DNA of 64,000 nt from Photobacterium profundum SS9 (GTDB taxonomy: Bacteria; Pseudomonadota; Gammaproteobacteria; Enterobacterales; Vibrionaceae). Positions 36,372-47,839 of this stretch are shown piece by piece. The notes under the pieces were generated by a model. The model was not told where the DNA came from. It saw nothing but the letters and a program-made list of their open reading frames with translations, and searched no databases. The position numbers and the translations under genes were made by a program. How positions within the stretch are numbered: position 1 is the first letter of the stretch; each line of letters opens with the position of its first letter. The stretch spans positions 3,894,550 through 3,958,549 of the forward strand of contig NC_006370.1 in assembly GCF_000196255.1 (NCBI RefSeq), read 5' to 3'.

Positions 36372-37604
36372 CTACATACCAACCATATTATTCAATTCGA
36401 TAATCGGCATTAACGTGGCGATGACAATAAACATCACAATGCCAGCCATAGCGACAATCAATAATGGTTCAAAAACACCCAGTGCCATATTCACCAAAGA
36501 TTCAAAATCACGATCTTGGTTATCTGCGGCACGGGTCAACATTTGCTCTAGCTCACCACTTCGTTCACCACTGGCTATCATGTGTAACATCATAGGCGGG
36601 AACAGTTTGGTTTGTTCAAGCGAGATACGCAGGCTAGCACCTTCACGTACTTTTTCTGATGCCTCAATAATCTGCTTATTTACCCATGTATTGGTCATTA
36701 CATCTGAAGCGACTTTCATCCCATCAAGCAGCGGAATAGCGCTCGATGTACATATCGAAAGAGTACGCGCAAAACGGGATGTATTCAGACCACGAGCAAC
36801 CTTGCCGATCACCGGAATGTGTAATACCCAGCGATCCCACTTCAATCTAAATGCAGGCTTCTTTAGTGCACTTTTGATCAACGCAATAATCGAAATAATC
36901 ACGATAACCACAACGATGCCCCAATTTTGCACAAAGTTACTGGCGGCTAATAATACTTCGGTAATGGTTGGCAGCTTTTGCCCCATCTGGACAAACTGAT
37001 CAACAATTTTAGGGACAACCGTTGCCAGCAAAAATGCGACAACGGCAACCGCCACCAACGTTAGCATGGTCGGATAAATCATTGCTTGCTGAAGCTTGCT
37101 ACGCATTTTTTGGCGATTTTCAGTGTAATCAGCCAGGCGGTTTAAGACGGTATCTAAGTGACCCGACTTCTCACCGGCTGCCACCATGGCACGAAAGAGC
37201 TGATCAAAAATATGAGGATATTCCGCCATACTGTCTGACAAGGTATACCCTTCAACAACCCGAGAACGTACGGCTAATAGCATATTACGTAACCGTGGCT
37301 TTTCGTTTTGTTCACCTACTGCTTTTAAACATTCTTCAAGCGGCATACCCGCTTGAACCAATGTGGCTAATTGGCGTGTGACAAGCGATAATTCATTGGT
37401 GCTGATCCCACGACGAAATTGAAATTTAGTACTACTCGCCCCCATTTTTTGGGCTGAACTACGCGTTTCTGTTTGCACAACTTCAACTGGCATCAATCCT
37501 TTTTCGCGTAGTTGCTGCCTAACCTGACGAGCATGATCGCCTTCAAGAACACCTTTTTTCTGACGACCTTTTGCGTCTAGCGCCTTATATTCAAATGCAG
37601 CCAT
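36372..37604 (-). CDS. gspF: Type II secretion system inner membrane platform protein F
   Basis: Polytopic platform protein around which the apparatus is built. 410 residues with the typical two cytoplasmic GspF domains (LVTRQLATLVQAGMPLEECL and FARTLSICTSSAIPLLDGM) and three membrane segments (about residues 175-195, 225-245 and 378-400). The start shares one base with the gspE stop (TAATG). Confidence 0.96.
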   Translation of the reverse strand: MAAFEYKALDAKGRQKKGVLEGDHARQVRQQLREKGLMPVEVVQTETRSSAQKMGASSTKFQFRRGISTNELSLVTRQLATLVQAGMPLEECLKAVGEQNEKPRLRNMLLAVRSRVVEGYTLSDSMAEYPHIFDQLFRAMVAAGEKSGHLDTVLNRLADYTENRQKMRSKLQQAMIYPTMLTLVAVAVVAFLLATVVPKIVDQFVQMGQKLPTITEVLLAASNFVQNWGIVVVIVIISIIALIKSALKKPAFRLKWDRWVLHIPVIGKVARGLNTSRFARTLSICTSSAIPLLDGMKVASDVMTNTWVNKQIIEASEKVREGASLRISLEQTKLFPPMMLHMIASGERSGELEQMLTRAADNQDRDFESLVNMALGVFEPLLIVAMAGIVMFIVIATLMPIIELNNMVGM

Positions 37605-39103
37605 TAGCCCTCCTTGGTTACACGCATCACTTCTTCAAGTGTCGTGATACCGCGTTTAACTTTGGCTAGACCGTCATCTCGAATACTTGGCGTATACTCT
37701 CGAATAACTTTCTCAATCGACTGCTCACCCGCTTCAGAGTGGATAAGCTCTTGAACATTATCATCAATCAATAACAACTCGTGGATACCCGTACGACCAC
37801 GATAGCCTTTGTTATTACAGTGCTCACAACCTACAGCATGATAGAGCGTTAATGGCTCATCGGTACTGATATTAAAGAGTTTCTTCTGCTCGATATTTGC
37901 CTCATAGGGTTCTCGGCACTGAACACATAAAGTACGAACTAAACGTTGAGCCAATACCCCTAACAATGACGATGAAACCAAGAAAGGCTCGATACCCATA
38001 TCGCGTAATCGAGTAACCGCACCAATCGCGGTATTAGTGTGTAAAGTTGATAACACCATATGACCGGTTAGAGACGCTTGAACGGCAATCGATGCCGTTT
38101 CTAAATCTCGTATTTCACCAATCATAACGACATCAGGATCCTGACGTAAAATAGCTCTCAAACCACGAGCAAAGGTCATATCAACTTTGGTATTAACCTG
38201 TGTTTGCCCTATCCCTTCAATATCAAATTCAATCGGATCTTCAACGGTAAGAATATTACTTTCTTGGCTATTCAGCTCTTGTAAACCCGCGTACAAGGTG
38301 GTGGATTTACCCGAACCTGTCGGACCGGTAACAAGAATAATGCCGTGTGGACGCTGGATAATATGACGGAAAGTTTTATGGTTCTCAGCAGTCATACCCA
38401 AGCTATGCAAATCAAGTCGGGTGGCGTTTTTATCAAGCAAACGCAATACAACCCGCTCGCCATGTGATGACGGCATCGTCGATACGCGGACATCTACTGC
38501 ACGACCCCCGATTCGCAGCGAAATACGCCCATCTTGAGGAACACGTTTTTCTGCAATATCAAGACGTGCCATGACCTTAATACGCGAAACCAGCAACGGT
38601 GCCAATTTACGGCTAGGCTGCAATACTTCACGTAATACACCATCAACACGAAAACGGATTGATAAGGCTTTCTCAAAGGTCTCAATATGGATATCTGACG
38701 CTGCCTCTTTGATGGCTTCTGCTAACATGGCATTAATCAATTTTATGATTGGTGCATCATCTTCCGATTCCAGTAAGTCTTCGGTTTCAGGCAGATCTTC
38801 GGCAAGCGAGAAGAAATCATCATCGGCGCCTAAATCTTCCATTAGCTGACGCGCTTCAGATGAGCCACGCTGATACGCCTCTGTGAGCTTTAATTCAAAC
38901 TCTTTGCTGGTCAATTCTATTGGCACAAAACCGCTTCCCGCGACACGCCGAACTTCCACTAAGACGGCCGCAGAAAGTTGTCCGCTATAGGATAACGTCC
39001 AACCATTTTCACTGGCTTCAAGCACAACACGATGACGCTTCGCAAATGAAAATGGCAGACGGAACAACGATATTGCCGTGTCTTCCATGCTACCTATATC
39101 CAT
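37604..39103 (-). CDS. gspE: Type II secretion system ATPase E
   Basis: Cytoplasmic hexameric ATPase that drives secretion, bound to the membrane through GspL. 499 residues close to Vibrio cholerae EpsE. The N-terminal GspL-binding domain precedes the Walker A motif GPTGSGKST, the Asp box, the Walker B region GEIRDLETA and the His box. A tetra-cysteine zinc motif (CVQC and CEHC) sits in the C-terminal part. It is coupled to gspD by a TAATG overlap. Confidence 0.97.
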   Translation of the reverse strand: MDIGSMEDTAISLFRLPFSFAKRHRVVLEASENGWTLSYSGQLSAAVLVEVRRVAGSGFVPIELTSKEFELKLTEAYQRGSSEARQLMEDLGADDDFFSLAEDLPETEDLLESEDDAPIIKLINAMLAEAIKEAASDIHIETFEKALSIRFRVDGVLREVLQPSRKLAPLLVSRIKVMARLDIAEKRVPQDGRISLRIGGRAVDVRVSTMPSSHGERVVLRLLDKNATRLDLHSLGMTAENHKTFRHIIQRPHGIILVTGPTGSGKSTTLYAGLQELNSQESNILTVEDPIEFDIEGIGQTQVNTKVDMTFARGLRAILRQDPDVVMIGEIRDLETASIAVQASLTGHMVLSTLHTNTAIGAVTRLRDMGIEPFLVSSSLLGVLAQRLVRTLCVQCREPYEANIEQKKLFNISTDEPLTLYHAVGCEHCNNKGYRGRTGIHELLLIDDNVQELIHSEAGEQSIEKVIREYTPSIRDDGLAKVKRGITTLEEVMRVTKEG

Positions 39104-41115
39104 TACTGACTCTCCAGTTGTGCAACAAAGGCACGCACTTCTGGCGGCAGCTCAATATTCTCACCAAACTTAGGCAATACTGGCATTTTGATATTTGGCA
39201 TTAAACTTAAGCCTTGATCTGCTTTATAGAGTTGCTCTGCACGAATATAGTTATATTTACGCTGAGTAATACCATCGGCAGTGACACCATCGCGAATAAT
39301 GGTTGGCTTAATGAATACCATCAAGTTTGTTTTTGCAGTGGTCGTATTGGTCGATTTAAACAAGAAACCCAAGAACGGAATATCACCTAAGATAGGAATT
39401 TTAGACTCACTCTCTTTGGTTTCTTCGCTGATCAAACCGCCCAACGCAATCATTTGTCCATCTTTAACCAGCACCGTGGTATTGATCTGACGTTTAGCAA
39501 AACGCACATCAACAGCGCCACTCGCGCCTAATACACTTGAGACTTCTTGCTCAATTTTAAGTTGAACCGAATCGCCTTCGTTAATCTGTGGCGTGACATT
39601 TAGCTTGATACCGACTTCTTTACGTTCCACCGTTTGGAAGGGATTATCATTGCTTGAACTTGAAGTCGAACCTGTTACCACTGGGACTTCTTCACCGACA
39701 ATAAACGAGGCTTCACTGTTATCCAGCACCGTGATACTTGGCGATGACAGTATGTTCGAATTACTGTCTGTGGCAACCGCATTCACTAACATCGTCCAGT
39801 CGCCCATTACAATACCCAATGCCGCACCGTTAACGCCGCCAAGCACACTGGCCAAGGTCGAGAAGTCACCTTGAGTCGCTTCATTAATCGTTGTTGTACC
39901 ATCGGAGTTAATAACAGTCGAACCTGGTACATCTTGTGCTTCTTGCAAGCCGATCGCGTATTGGGAAATAGGGACGTTGGAGTTACCAAATTGAATGACC
40001 CCACCATCTGCTGAGCCATACTGCACCCCGAAGTTAATACCATCACCTTCAGACAGTTCAACAATCATGGCTTCAATCAGTACCTGCGCACGGCGAATAT
40101 CTAGCTGAGCAATAATGCTTTCTAATGCACGCATAATATCTGGCGGCGCTGTCACGATAAGGGCATTTGTCCCGACATGGGCCGAAATCATGACGGTGCT
40201 TTTATTGCTTCCAACTGGAGTCTTACTTGCACCTTGCTTTTCAGATTGGAGATTGTCTGATACACCTTTAAGTACATCGACCATATCTTCAGCATTGGCA
40301 TACTTCAAATAAATAACCCGATTATTACCAGACGTCGCCATCTCTTTATCCAGCTGATGAATCAACTTTCTTAGACGCTTTCTGACTTGGGGATCACCCG
40401 ATAACAACACGGCATTGGTACGCTCATCAGCCACCACTTTGGGCTGTAAAAAACCTGGCGTTGTTTTAGCACTGGCACTTTTATTTAATGCATCAACAAT
40501 GCGCACCATTTCAGCGGCCGAGGCATTACGCAGCTCCACAACATCCACTTCTTTATCACCAGCCCGATCGACCCGTTCAATGATTTCAGCCAAACGGTTC
40601 ACCACCGCAGCACGCCCCGTAATCATAATGATATTCGCTGGGTCGTAATGCACAACATTACCAGCACCCGCATTATCATTTAACTGACGCAGCAACGGAG
40701 AAAGCTCACGCACCGATACATTACGTACCGCAATCACACGGGTGACGACTTCATCACCAGAGACTTTATCGTTACCATCTATCACTGGTATCGCAGATGT
40801 TTTGGCATCTTTATCACGAATTACTTTTAGTACGCCGTTATCCATTTCAACAACAGCAAAGCCATACACTTCTAAAACATTTAAAAAGAATTGATAATAT
40901 TGTTCGTCATTTAAAAGGTCATAGCTACGTACATTGACTTGACCGCGCACCGCAGGGTCGACAATGATCGTTTTTTGTAGATTTCGCCCTACAATATTAA
41001 TGAATTCTTGAATATCAGTTCCTTTAAAACTGGCACTAAATTCACTGGCCATCACTGAGCTACATAGCAAACTACCTGCTAAAAACAGGGCGCTTTTACT
41101 CATCCATTTTTTCAC
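39103..41115 (-). CDS. gspD: Type II secretion system secretin D
   Basis: Forms the outer-membrane channel through which folded proteins leave. GTG start at 41115 with an AGGAG site 7 bases upstream. The 670 residues have a signal peptide (about residues 1-23, ending SSVMA), the N0-N3 periplasmic domains, and the secretin core with [14 protein letters not shown] and the conserved [14 protein letters not shown]. The C-terminal tail after the core is short and may bind the pilotin. It lies 42 bases after gspC. Confidence 0.96.
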   Translation of the reverse strand: MKKWMSKSALFLAGSLLCSSVMASEFSASFKGTDIQEFINIVGRNLQKTIIVDPAVRGQVNVRSYDLLNDEQYYQFFLNVLEVYGFAVVEMDNGVLKVIRDKDAKTSAIPVIDGNDKVSGDEVVTRVIAVRNVSVRELSPLLRQLNDNAGAGNVVHYDPANIIMITGRAAVVNRLAEIIERVDRAGDKEVDVVELRNASAAEMVRIVDALNKSASAKTTPGFLQPKVVADERTNAVLLSGDPQVRKRLRKLIHQLDKEMATSGNNRVIYLKYANAEDMVDVLKGVSDNLQSEKQGASKTPVGSNKSTVMISAHVGTNALIVTAPPDIMRALESIIAQLDIRRAQVLIEAMIVELSEGDGINFGVQYGSADGGVIQFGNSNVPISQYAIGLQEAQDVPGSTVINSDGTTTINEATQGDFSTLASVLGGVNGAALGIVMGDWTMLVNAVATDSNSNILSSPSITVLDNSEASFIVGEEVPVVTGSTSSSSNDNPFQTVERKEVGIKLNVTPQINEGDSVQLKIEQEVSSVLGASGAVDVRFAKRQINTTVLVKDGQMIALGGLISEETKESESKIPILGDIPFLGFLFKSTNTTTAKTNLMVFIKPTIIRDGVTADGITQRKYNYIRAEQLYKADQGLSLMPNIKMPVLPKFGENIELPPEVRAFVAQLESQ

Positions 41116-41157
41116 AAAAAACTCCTGCGCTTAATCGCGTGTTCCGCTGTTGAAACA

Positions 41158-42066
41158 CTATTGCAATTCAATATAAATATCGTGTAATTGACCTTCTCGC
41201 TCTACCGTTAATGTAAAGTCGGTCGCTTCAGATAACTCGGTCCATAATTTTGCCATTACCGTAGGGTCTGTTAAGTCATTACCATTTAAACTAACCGCCA
41301 AATCATTAGCCTTTAGACCAACAGCATCAAATAACACCCTATCTTTACCGGGATTAACACGATACCCCACAAGCTCATTATCCCTTTTCACCTGAGACAG
41401 GCGAATATAAGTAAAGAGGTTTTGGGGCTTCTCAAGAATATCCTTTTTAATTTGATCTAATTCTGATGAAGACGCAGCCTTTACCGTATCAACGGGTTTC
41501 GATTTGCTTCGAGCTGGCTGCTGAGATTGTGATTGACCAAACTTAACGCCATCCAACATCAATGTTTCATCACGACCGCTATTTCGAATAATAACGCGAT
41601 CAACATACACAGCCTGTAATGTTGCACGAGTGCCATCAATCGCTTCATTTAAACCATAGGTATTTTGCTTACCACGGTTAGTGATTACCGCTAACGTCGT
41701 TTCAGCTCGATTACTCGCAACCACGCCCACTAACGTTAAATTCAAACTGGTTTGTGGCGCATCTTGCTTGACGGGTTGTTGTTTAATGACAGGGGCGTTT
41801 TGTTGATATTGACCAAATAAGTTCATTGCTAGCACATCGGAGACTTGAAATGATGATGTGTTACCCCCTGACACTGAAGCCACTTTCATTTGCCAAGGTG
41901 CTAGGTTGTCTACAGGTTGAATGAATGACCATATCAATCGTCCTAATATCCATGCCAGCATCACGATTAATAACCATGTCGTTATTTGTGTTAATGTTTT
42001 AGCTGACAATGGGCGCTTTGTATAAAGCGTTTCTAACCACTTTGTTGCAACCATTCTTAAGTCCAT
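41158..42066 (-). CDS. gspC: Type II secretion system protein C
   Basis: Links the inner-membrane platform to the secretin and helps choose substrates. 302 residues: a short cytoplasmic start, one membrane helix (about residues 28-47), a homology region with VGVVASNRAETTLAVI and IRNSGRDETLMLDG, and a C-terminal PDZ domain (YRVNPGKDRVLFDAVGLKANDL). It is the first gene of the operon. The start could be the second Met 12 bases downstream; neither has an ideal ribosome site. The 246-base gap to the divergent hslR should hold the operon promoter, which I could not place. Confidence 0.93.
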   Translation of the reverse strand: MDLRMVATKWLETLYTKRPLSAKTLTQITTWLLIVMLAWILGRLIWSFIQPVDNLAPWQMKVASVSGGNTSSFQVSDVLAMNLFGQYQQNAPVIKQQPVKQDAPQTSLNLTLVGVVASNRAETTLAVITNRGKQNTYGLNEAIDGTRATLQAVYVDRVIIRNSGRDETLMLDGVKFGQSQSQQPARSKSKPVDTVKAASSSELDQIKKDILEKPQNLFTYIRLSQVKRDNELVGYRVNPGKDRVLFDAVGLKANDLAVSLNGNDLTDPTVMAKLWTELSEATDFTLTVEREGQLHDIYIELQ

Positions 42067-42312
42067 TTCACCAAAATTTATACATCGCCTGATCTAACAG
42101 GATACCTGTTCAGTTCCTATTAAGGCAGAGCTACATTAATAAAATCATGAAATATATCCACCGAGATCACGAAAAAAAAGTAATAACGATCAATAGACTA
42201 ACTGTAGCAGAGAATTAATTGTCTATTTAACATTGAAATATCCCGTCAATATCTCCATTTACTAAACTTAATATGCTATTTTTAGCGCCCTTTTTGGGGC
42301 AAGGAGCTCGTT

Positions 42313-42723
42313 GTGAGTCATAAATCATCAAACTCAGACCCTCTTCAAGTGCGTCTTGATAAATGGTTATGGGCTGCACGGTTTTACAAAACACGCTCAA
42401 TCGCTCGTAACATGATCGATGGCGGAAAAGTGCATTACAACGGTCAACGCTCTAAACCCAGCAAAACCGTGGAAGTGGGTGCAGAGGTTCGTATAAGGCA
42501 GGGCAACGAAGAAAAAACCATTACGATAGAGAAATTATCAACCGTTCGTCGTGGTGCCCCAGAAGCACAAACCTTATACGAAGAAACCACCGAAAGTTTA
42601 AAGCTGCGAAATCAGAATGCTGAAATGCGCAAGCTAAATGCTTTTGGTAGCCCTAGCCCTGAAAAACGTCCAGATAAAAAGCAACGACGCGATATCATTA
42701 AATTCAAGAACATCAATGAGTAA
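42313..42723 (+). CDS. hslR: Ribosome-associated heat shock protein Hsp15
   Basis: Binds free 50S subunits carrying a nascent chain and helps recycle them. 136 residues starting with GTG after an AAGGAG site. The S4 RNA-binding domain (VRLDKWLWAARFYKTRSIA and on) occupies the N-terminal half, and the C-terminus is highly basic. It is the first gene of the hslR-hslO-pckA block, the same order as in E. coli. Confidence 0.95.
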   Translation: MSHKSSNSDPLQVRLDKWLWAARFYKTRSIARNMIDGGKVHYNGQRSKPSKTVEVGAEVRIRQGNEEKTITIEKLSTVRRGAPEAQTLYEETTESLKLRNQNAEMRKLNAFGSPSPEKRPDKKQRRDIIKFKNINE

Positions 42724-42832
42724 TCTATTAGGTCTCTATTACAGAAAAAGTTTCATTACAGGGCTGTAATAGTAAAAATAAAATCCTAAATACATTGTTC
42801 TAACTATTTTACCGGCTGGAGAATACACGCTA

Positions 42833-43711
42833 ATGACAAACGATAATCTGTACCGTTACCTATTTGAAGGTGTATCTGTACGTGGTGAGCTCGTACAACT
42901 GGGCAACACTTATCAGCAAATCATTGCTAGTAAGGAATACCCTGCGCCGGTACAAAAATTATTAGGCGAATTACTGGTGGCGACTAGTCTGCTAACAGCC
43001 ACATTAAAATTTGAAGGTTCTATTACTGTTCAACTTCAAGGTGATGGCCCTGTTCGTCTTGCTGTTATCAATGGTGATCATGAGCAGAAAATGCGCGGTG
43101 TTGCACGTTGGGAAGGCGAAGTGCCTACTGACGGAACAATTCACGATGTCATTGGTAAAGGCCACTTGGTTATTACTATTACGCCAACAAAAGGCGACCG
43201 TTACCAAGGTGTGGTTGGATTAGAAGGGGATACTCTTGCTGAATCACTTGAAGGTTACTTCGCAAATTCAGAGCAACTAAAAACACGTATCATTTTACGT
43301 ACTGGTGAATTTGAAGGTAATGCAAAAGCAGCAGGTATGTTGCTGCAAATTCTGCCTGATGGCCAAGGCCAAGAAGGTGATTTTGAACACCTTGAGCAGT
43401 TAACTGAAACAGTGAAAGACGAAGAGCTGTTTGGTTTAGATGCGCAAGATGTACTTTACCGCCTTTATCACCAAGAAGAAGTGAAATTATTTGACCCTCA
43501 ATCTGTCGAATTTCACTGTGGTTGCTCACGCGAACGTAGCGCATCAGCAATCTGTTCAATTGAACGTATTGAAGTAGAAAAAATCATCGCTGATGAAGGT
43601 AAAGTTTCACTGCATTGTGACTACTGTGGTACCAGTTATGACTTTGATAGCATTGATGTAGCAGCACTTCACGAGAATGCCGCGAAGAATGATCGCGATC
43701 AGGTACACTGA
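42833..43711 (+). CDS. hslO: Redox-regulated chaperone Hsp33
   Basis: Holdase activated by oxidation. 292 residues as in E. coli. The C-terminal redox switch has the zinc cysteines in CGC (229-231) and CDYC (262-265), and the N-terminal substrate domain is complete. A GGAG site lies ahead of the ATG. A strong terminator separates it from pckA. Confidence 0.96.
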   Translation: MTNDNLYRYLFEGVSVRGELVQLGNTYQQIIASKEYPAPVQKLLGELLVATSLLTATLKFEGSITVQLQGDGPVRLAVINGDHEQKMRGVARWEGEVPTDGTIHDVIGKGHLVITITPTKGDRYQGVVGLEGDTLAESLEGYFANSEQLKTRIILRTGEFEGNAKAAGMLLQILPDGQGQEGDFEHLEQLTETVKDEELFGLDAQDVLYRLYHQEEVKLFDPQSVEFHCGCSRERSASAICSIERIEVEKIIADEGKVSLHCDYCGTSYDFDSIDVAALHENAAKNDRDQVH

Positions 43712-43746
43712 TAATTATCATCACGCAAAAACATTGATAAATCAGA

Positions 43747-43778
43747 AGAATAGCCGAATGTAATTCGGCTATTCTTTT
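43747..43778 (+). terminator. Terminator after hslO
   Basis: Stem AGAATAGCCGAA/TTCGGCTATTCT with a five-base loop, followed by TTTT. Confidence 0.85.
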
Positions 43779-44031
43779 AACTGAAGCACACTTTCACTCC
43801 TCTATTACATCTTCTTACACGTTTTTTTCCCTGCTTTTTTTAACAGAAATATTAATTTCAGCCTCTAGCGCAAACGCTTCACATCATTGTAAACTTAACC
43901 GCCATTGAGACTTGTAATTTTTACTTATTATTAACATCTTAGTGGTTATTTTTTGATGGATCTCCCTGAATTACCCCTTTAGGGTTGTTAGCATGGTCAA
44001 CAGATAAACTACATCTTACCCAGGAGCACCT
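43779..44031 (+). promoter_or_regulatory. pckA upstream region with a possible Cra-like site
   Basis: The gap before pckA contains GCAAACGCTTCA (43870-43881), whose complement TGAAGCGTTTGC resembles a Cra/FruR half-palindrome. Cra is known to activate pckA in E. coli. A possible -35 TTGAGA lies at about 43905. Both calls are tentative. An AGGAG ribosome site sits 6 bases before the start. Confidence 0.35.
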
Positions 44032-45663
44032 ATGACTGTTACGAATGTCGAAAAAAAGGTTGCAAAAAACGTGGATCTGTCTGAATACGGTATCAATAAT
44101 GTTACGGATGTTATTCGTAACCCATCTTTCGAAGTTCTATTCGAAGAAGAGACTAAGCCAGGCCTAGAAGGATACGAGAAAGGTATCGTTACTGAGCTTG
44201 GTGCTGTATCTGTTGATACGGGTATTTTTACAGGTCGTTCGCCTAAAGATAAGTTCATCGTTAAAGATGACACTACCCGCGATACCCTATGGTGGGCAGA
44301 CCAAGGCAAGAACGACAACAAAGCGATTGATCAAAAAGTCTGGAATGAGTTAAAAGTATTAGTCACTAAGCAACTATCTGGCAAGCGCCTGTTTGTAGTA
44401 GATGGTTACTGTGGCACAAACCCGGATACCCGCCTATGTATCCGTGTTATTACGGAAGTTGCATGGCAAGCACACTTCGTGAAAAACATGTTTATTCGCC
44501 CAACAGAAGAAGAGCTAGCAAGCTTTAAACCTGATTTCGTGGTAATGAACGGCGCGAAGTGCACCAACGAGAAGTGGGAAGAGCAAGGTCTGAACTCTGA
44601 AAACTTCACAGTCTTCAACCTAACAGAAAAAATGCAGCTTATCGGTGGTACTTGGTACGGCGGTGAGATGAAGAAAGGTATGTTCGCAATGATGAACTAC
44701 TTCCTTCCGCTTCAAGGCATCGCGTCTATGCACTGTTCAGCTAATATGGGCGAAAACGGTGACGTAGCAGTATTCTTTGGCCTTTCTGGTACGGGTAAAA
44801 CAACGTTATCAACTGACCCTAAACGTGCGCTTATCGGTGATGATGAGCACGGCTGGGATGACAACGGTGTATTCAACTTTGAAGGCGGTTGCTACGCAAA
44901 AACCATTAACCTTTCAAAAGAAGCAGAACCTGATATCTACAATGCCATCCGTCGTGATGCATTACTAGAAAACGTAACAGTGCGTGCTGACGGCGCGATT
45001 GATTTCGACGACAACTCGAAAACAGAAAATACCCGAGTGTCTTACCCAATCTACCACATTGAAAACATTGTTAAGCCAGTCTCTAAAGGTGGCCATGCAA
45101 ACAAGGTTATCTTCTTGTCTGCTGATGCATTTGGTGTACTTCCTCCGGTATCAAAATTAACGCCAGCACAAACTAAATACCACTTCCTATCTGGTTTCAC
45201 AGCAAAACTAGCAGGTACTGAACGCGGTATTACAGAACCAACGCCAACGTTCTCAGCATGTTTTGGTAATGCATTCCTAACACTGCACCCTACACAGTAT
45301 GCAGAAGTACTGGTTAAACGTATGGAAGCGGCTGGAGCAGAAGCTTACCTTGTTAACACTGGTTGGAACGGCACAGGCAAACGAATTTCAATTCAAGATA
45401 CTCGCGCTATCATCGATGCAATCCTAAATGGCTCTATTGATAATGCAGAAACAAAAGAGATGCCAATCTTTAATCTTGAAGTACCGACATCGCTACCAGG
45501 TGTTAACCCTGAAATTCTAGACCCACGTGATACGTATACTGACCCGCTACAGTGGGAAAGCAAAGCACAAGATCTAGCGACTCGCTTCATCAATAACTTT
45601 GAAAAGTACACAGATACAACAGAAGGTGCTGAACTGGTTGCTGCTGGTCCACAGCTCGATTAA
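44032..45663 (+). CDS. pckA: Phosphoenolpyruvate carboxykinase (ATP)
   Basis: Converts oxaloacetate and ATP to phosphoenolpyruvate, the entry step of gluconeogenesis. 543 residues (E. coli 540). [12 protein letters not shown] near residue 65 and the PEPCK P-loop [10 protein letters not shown] near 250 are intact. [22 protein letters not shown] follows with metal-binding Asp residues. It lies downstream of hslR-hslO as in E. coli but has its own transcription signals. Confidence 0.97.
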   Translation: MTVTNVEKKVAKNVDLSEYGINNVTDVIRNPSFEVLFEEETKPGLEGYEKGIVTELGAVSVDTGIFTGRSPKDKFIVKDDTTRDTLWWADQGKNDNKAIDQKVWNELKVLVTKQLSGKRLFVVDGYCGTNPDTRLCIRVITEVAWQAHFVKNMFIRPTEEELASFKPDFVVMNGAKCTNEKWEEQGLNSENFTVFNLTEKMQLIGGTWYGGEMKKGMFAMMNYFLPLQGIASMHCSANMGENGDVAVFFGLSGTGKTTLSTDPKRALIGDDEHGWDDNGVFNFEGGCYAKTINLSKEAEPDIYNAIRRDALLENVTVRADGAIDFDDNSKTENTRVSYPIYHIENIVKPVSKGGHANKVIFLSADAFGVLPPVSKLTPAQTKYHFLSGFTAKLAGTERGITEPTPTFSACFGNAFLTLHPTQYAEVLVKRMEAAGAEAYLVNTGWNGTGKRISIQDTRAIIDAILNGSIDNAETKEMPIFNLEVPTSLPGVNPEILDPRDTYTDPLQWESKAQDLATRFINNFEKYTDTTEGAELVAAGPQLD

Positions 45664-45689
45664 TCATCACTTTTATAACTAATTGACTA

Positions 45690-45720
45690 AAAGCCCTTCC
45701 CGAAAAGAAGGGCTTTTTTT
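45690..45720 (+). terminator. Terminator after pckA
   Basis: AAGCCCTTC/GAAGGGCTT stem followed by TTTTTT. Confidence 0.92.
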
Positions 45721-45859
45721 GTTCATTGCGAACTGGCAGTAATATCGACCAACATTTAGCCGCAACGCAAAATTGACTAACTGATCAATAAAATCAAAAA
45801 CATCCACTTGCAGCTCTACGCTTTTTACGCCAATCTGAAGGAAGACCTTTGGAGGCTAT

Positions 45860-47839
45860 ATGCGTGTAGTGGGAAAAACATTCGGTACCCTTATCATTTT
45901 GATGCTGCTTAGCATCACGATCATCCTGACATTACTGCATACCCAATACGCCACTAAACTCGTCATCAACACCATTGATGCTACGACAGATTATCAACTG
46001 AAAGCATCAAACATCAGCTACCACATAAGTGATCCTTGGCATGTACAGCTCGAACAACCACAGATAATGTATCAACGGCAGCCTTTGCTATCTGCCAATA
46101 ATATTCAATTGTGGTTAACCCCTACCAAGTTGCTTAATACTGGTTGGTCTTTTGACAGTATTTTGATTGATACCATCACGCTAAATCAGCCCCTCGATTT
46201 AGCCACGCTACCCGCTTTACATGTTCAACGTTTAGCCCTAAATAACCTGATACTGCATACCCCTAAAATCAGCATCGAACAAGCCCGTCTACAGATCGAT
46301 AACTGGCAGAGTCGTTCGCAATCATGGGGAATATTCAGTGGTGACTTTCAACTGTCGACACCCAATATGCAGTGGCAAGGTACAACACTAAAAGACGTTT
46401 TAATTGATGGTGATTACCAAGACCAAAACTGGAAGCTCTACGGTTTATCCTTTGAATGGCAGCACGCCACCTTTAGTGGTCAAGCTGAATATAAGCAATC
46501 GGCAACACAACCTGATTTACTCACATTACACCAATTAACGGTCACTGGTTTACAATTACAAGACCAGAACCAACTCACCATGCTTTACTCTTATATTGAT
46601 CAAGTGAAAGCCTCCGAACTCAGCATCGACATTAAACGCATTGATGTACTTGAAAGTAATATAGAGATGCCAAATTACACGCTCAATAATATTAATCTTT
46701 CGGTACAAAATTGGCAGTGGCCAGCCACTCATTGGCAACAACATGAAGCACAGGTTTCTCTGAATGCTGGCAGTATTCAATGGCTAAATACTGTCTTTGA
46801 AGAGCCACTTGTCAACATCGCCTTCTCACCGCAACAAATAACAGTAAATGGGCTATCAACAAAAGTTCTCGAAGGGTATGTTCAACTTGATGGCGCATTA
46901 ACCCCTGATGTATTGGCGCTTAATCAAGTAACGGTAAATGGAATTAAATGGGTATTACCCAACAATTGGCCAACACATTTACGCACACTGAATTCACTGT
47001 ATTCCGATATCAGCATTACTCAATTAGATATTGGCTACGCCCAACTGACGAATACCAACCCAGCAAACCCTTTTCAAATTGCAGGCTTAAACATTAACGG
47101 GGAAGACCTCATCCTGAAAATGCATGGACAAGTTGGATTATGGCAAGGCACGTTAACCGCAAATTCAGGAGCGGCAAGCGTCAATAACGTCAGTATGATA
47201 GGGCCGTATATCGCAATGAATAGTCAGGCAGGTAATTGGCAATTAAAGCAGTTAACCCTGCCTTTTAAAGACGGATTATTAGAAACGTCTGGTAATGTGA
47301 ATTTAAATCGCTCAGGTCAACCTTGGAAACTGTCACTTCAAGGCGACAATATACCAACGACAATACTGTCTAATTGGTTAGCGATACCTTTGCCCGTTAC
47401 TGGTGCAATGGATGTCACCTTTAATGGCACAGGTTTAGCCCAACACCAAACAAGCCTTGCTTATAGTTTTACTGGGGATTTAAACGCGACATTTAGGCAA
47501 CTACAACTCAACAAACTGACCCCCCAACAGCTGCTTCAATACTGGGGAAACTCACAACAACCTCAACCGACGAGTAATCAGAGCCAAAATATTGATTCGT
47601 ATTCACTGTCTTTATCACCTTTAATTATCTCAGCTGATAGAGGCCGTGTGGCAATCAACAAGATTAAGTTAAGAAGCAAAGGGTTAGAAGCGAATTTAAA
47701 AGGAAAATGGGATTTAGCGGATAAAACGAAACAAACAATAGAGCTGCAAGCAAAACAAGGTTGCCAGCAGCTCACACGATCTTGGGGTACTAATCAGCAG
47801 CGGCTATCGGCCTCAGCTTGTGAAGGAAACAGCATATAA
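45860..47839 (+). CDS. AsmA-like inner membrane-anchored protein
   Basis: 659 residues with one N-terminal membrane anchor (about residues 8-28, IILMLLSITIILTLL) and a long periplasmic region rich in beta strands, with repeating stretches such as LSANNIQLWLTPTKLL and LQLDGALTP-like segments. This is the pattern of the AsmA superfamily, whose larger members act in lipid transfer to the outer membrane. I infer the family from overall pattern, not from a single motif, and the function of this member is unknown. A GGAGG site supports the start. Its last 46 bases overlap the end of the convergent madA-like gene. Confidence 0.7.
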   Translation: MRVVGKTFGTLIILMLLSITIILTLLHTQYATKLVINTIDATTDYQLKASNISYHISDPWHVQLEQPQIMYQRQPLLSANNIQLWLTPTKLLNTGWSFDSILIDTITLNQPLDLATLPALHVQRLALNNLILHTPKISIEQARLQIDNWQSRSQSWGIFSGDFQLSTPNMQWQGTTLKDVLIDGDYQDQNWKLYGLSFEWQHATFSGQAEYKQSATQPDLLTLHQLTVTGLQLQDQNQLTMLYSYIDQVKASELSIDIKRIDVLESNIEMPNYTLNNINLSVQNWQWPATHWQQHEAQVSLNAGSIQWLNTVFEEPLVNIAFSPQQITVNGLSTKVLEGYVQLDGALTPDVLALNQVTVNGIKWVLPNNWPTHLRTLNSLYSDISITQLDIGYAQLTNTNPANPFQIAGLNINGEDLILKMHGQVGLWQGTLTANSGAASVNNVSMIGPYIAMNSQAGNWQLKQLTLPFKDGLLETSGNVNLNRSGQPWKLSLQGDNIPTTILSNWLAIPLPVTGAMDVTFNGTGLAQHQTSLAYSFTGDLNATFRQLQLNKLTPQQLLQYWGNSQQPQPTSNQSQNIDSYSLSLSPLIISADRGRVAINKIKLRSKGLEANLKGKWDLADKTKQTIELQAKQGCQQLTRSWGTNQQRLSASACEGNSI

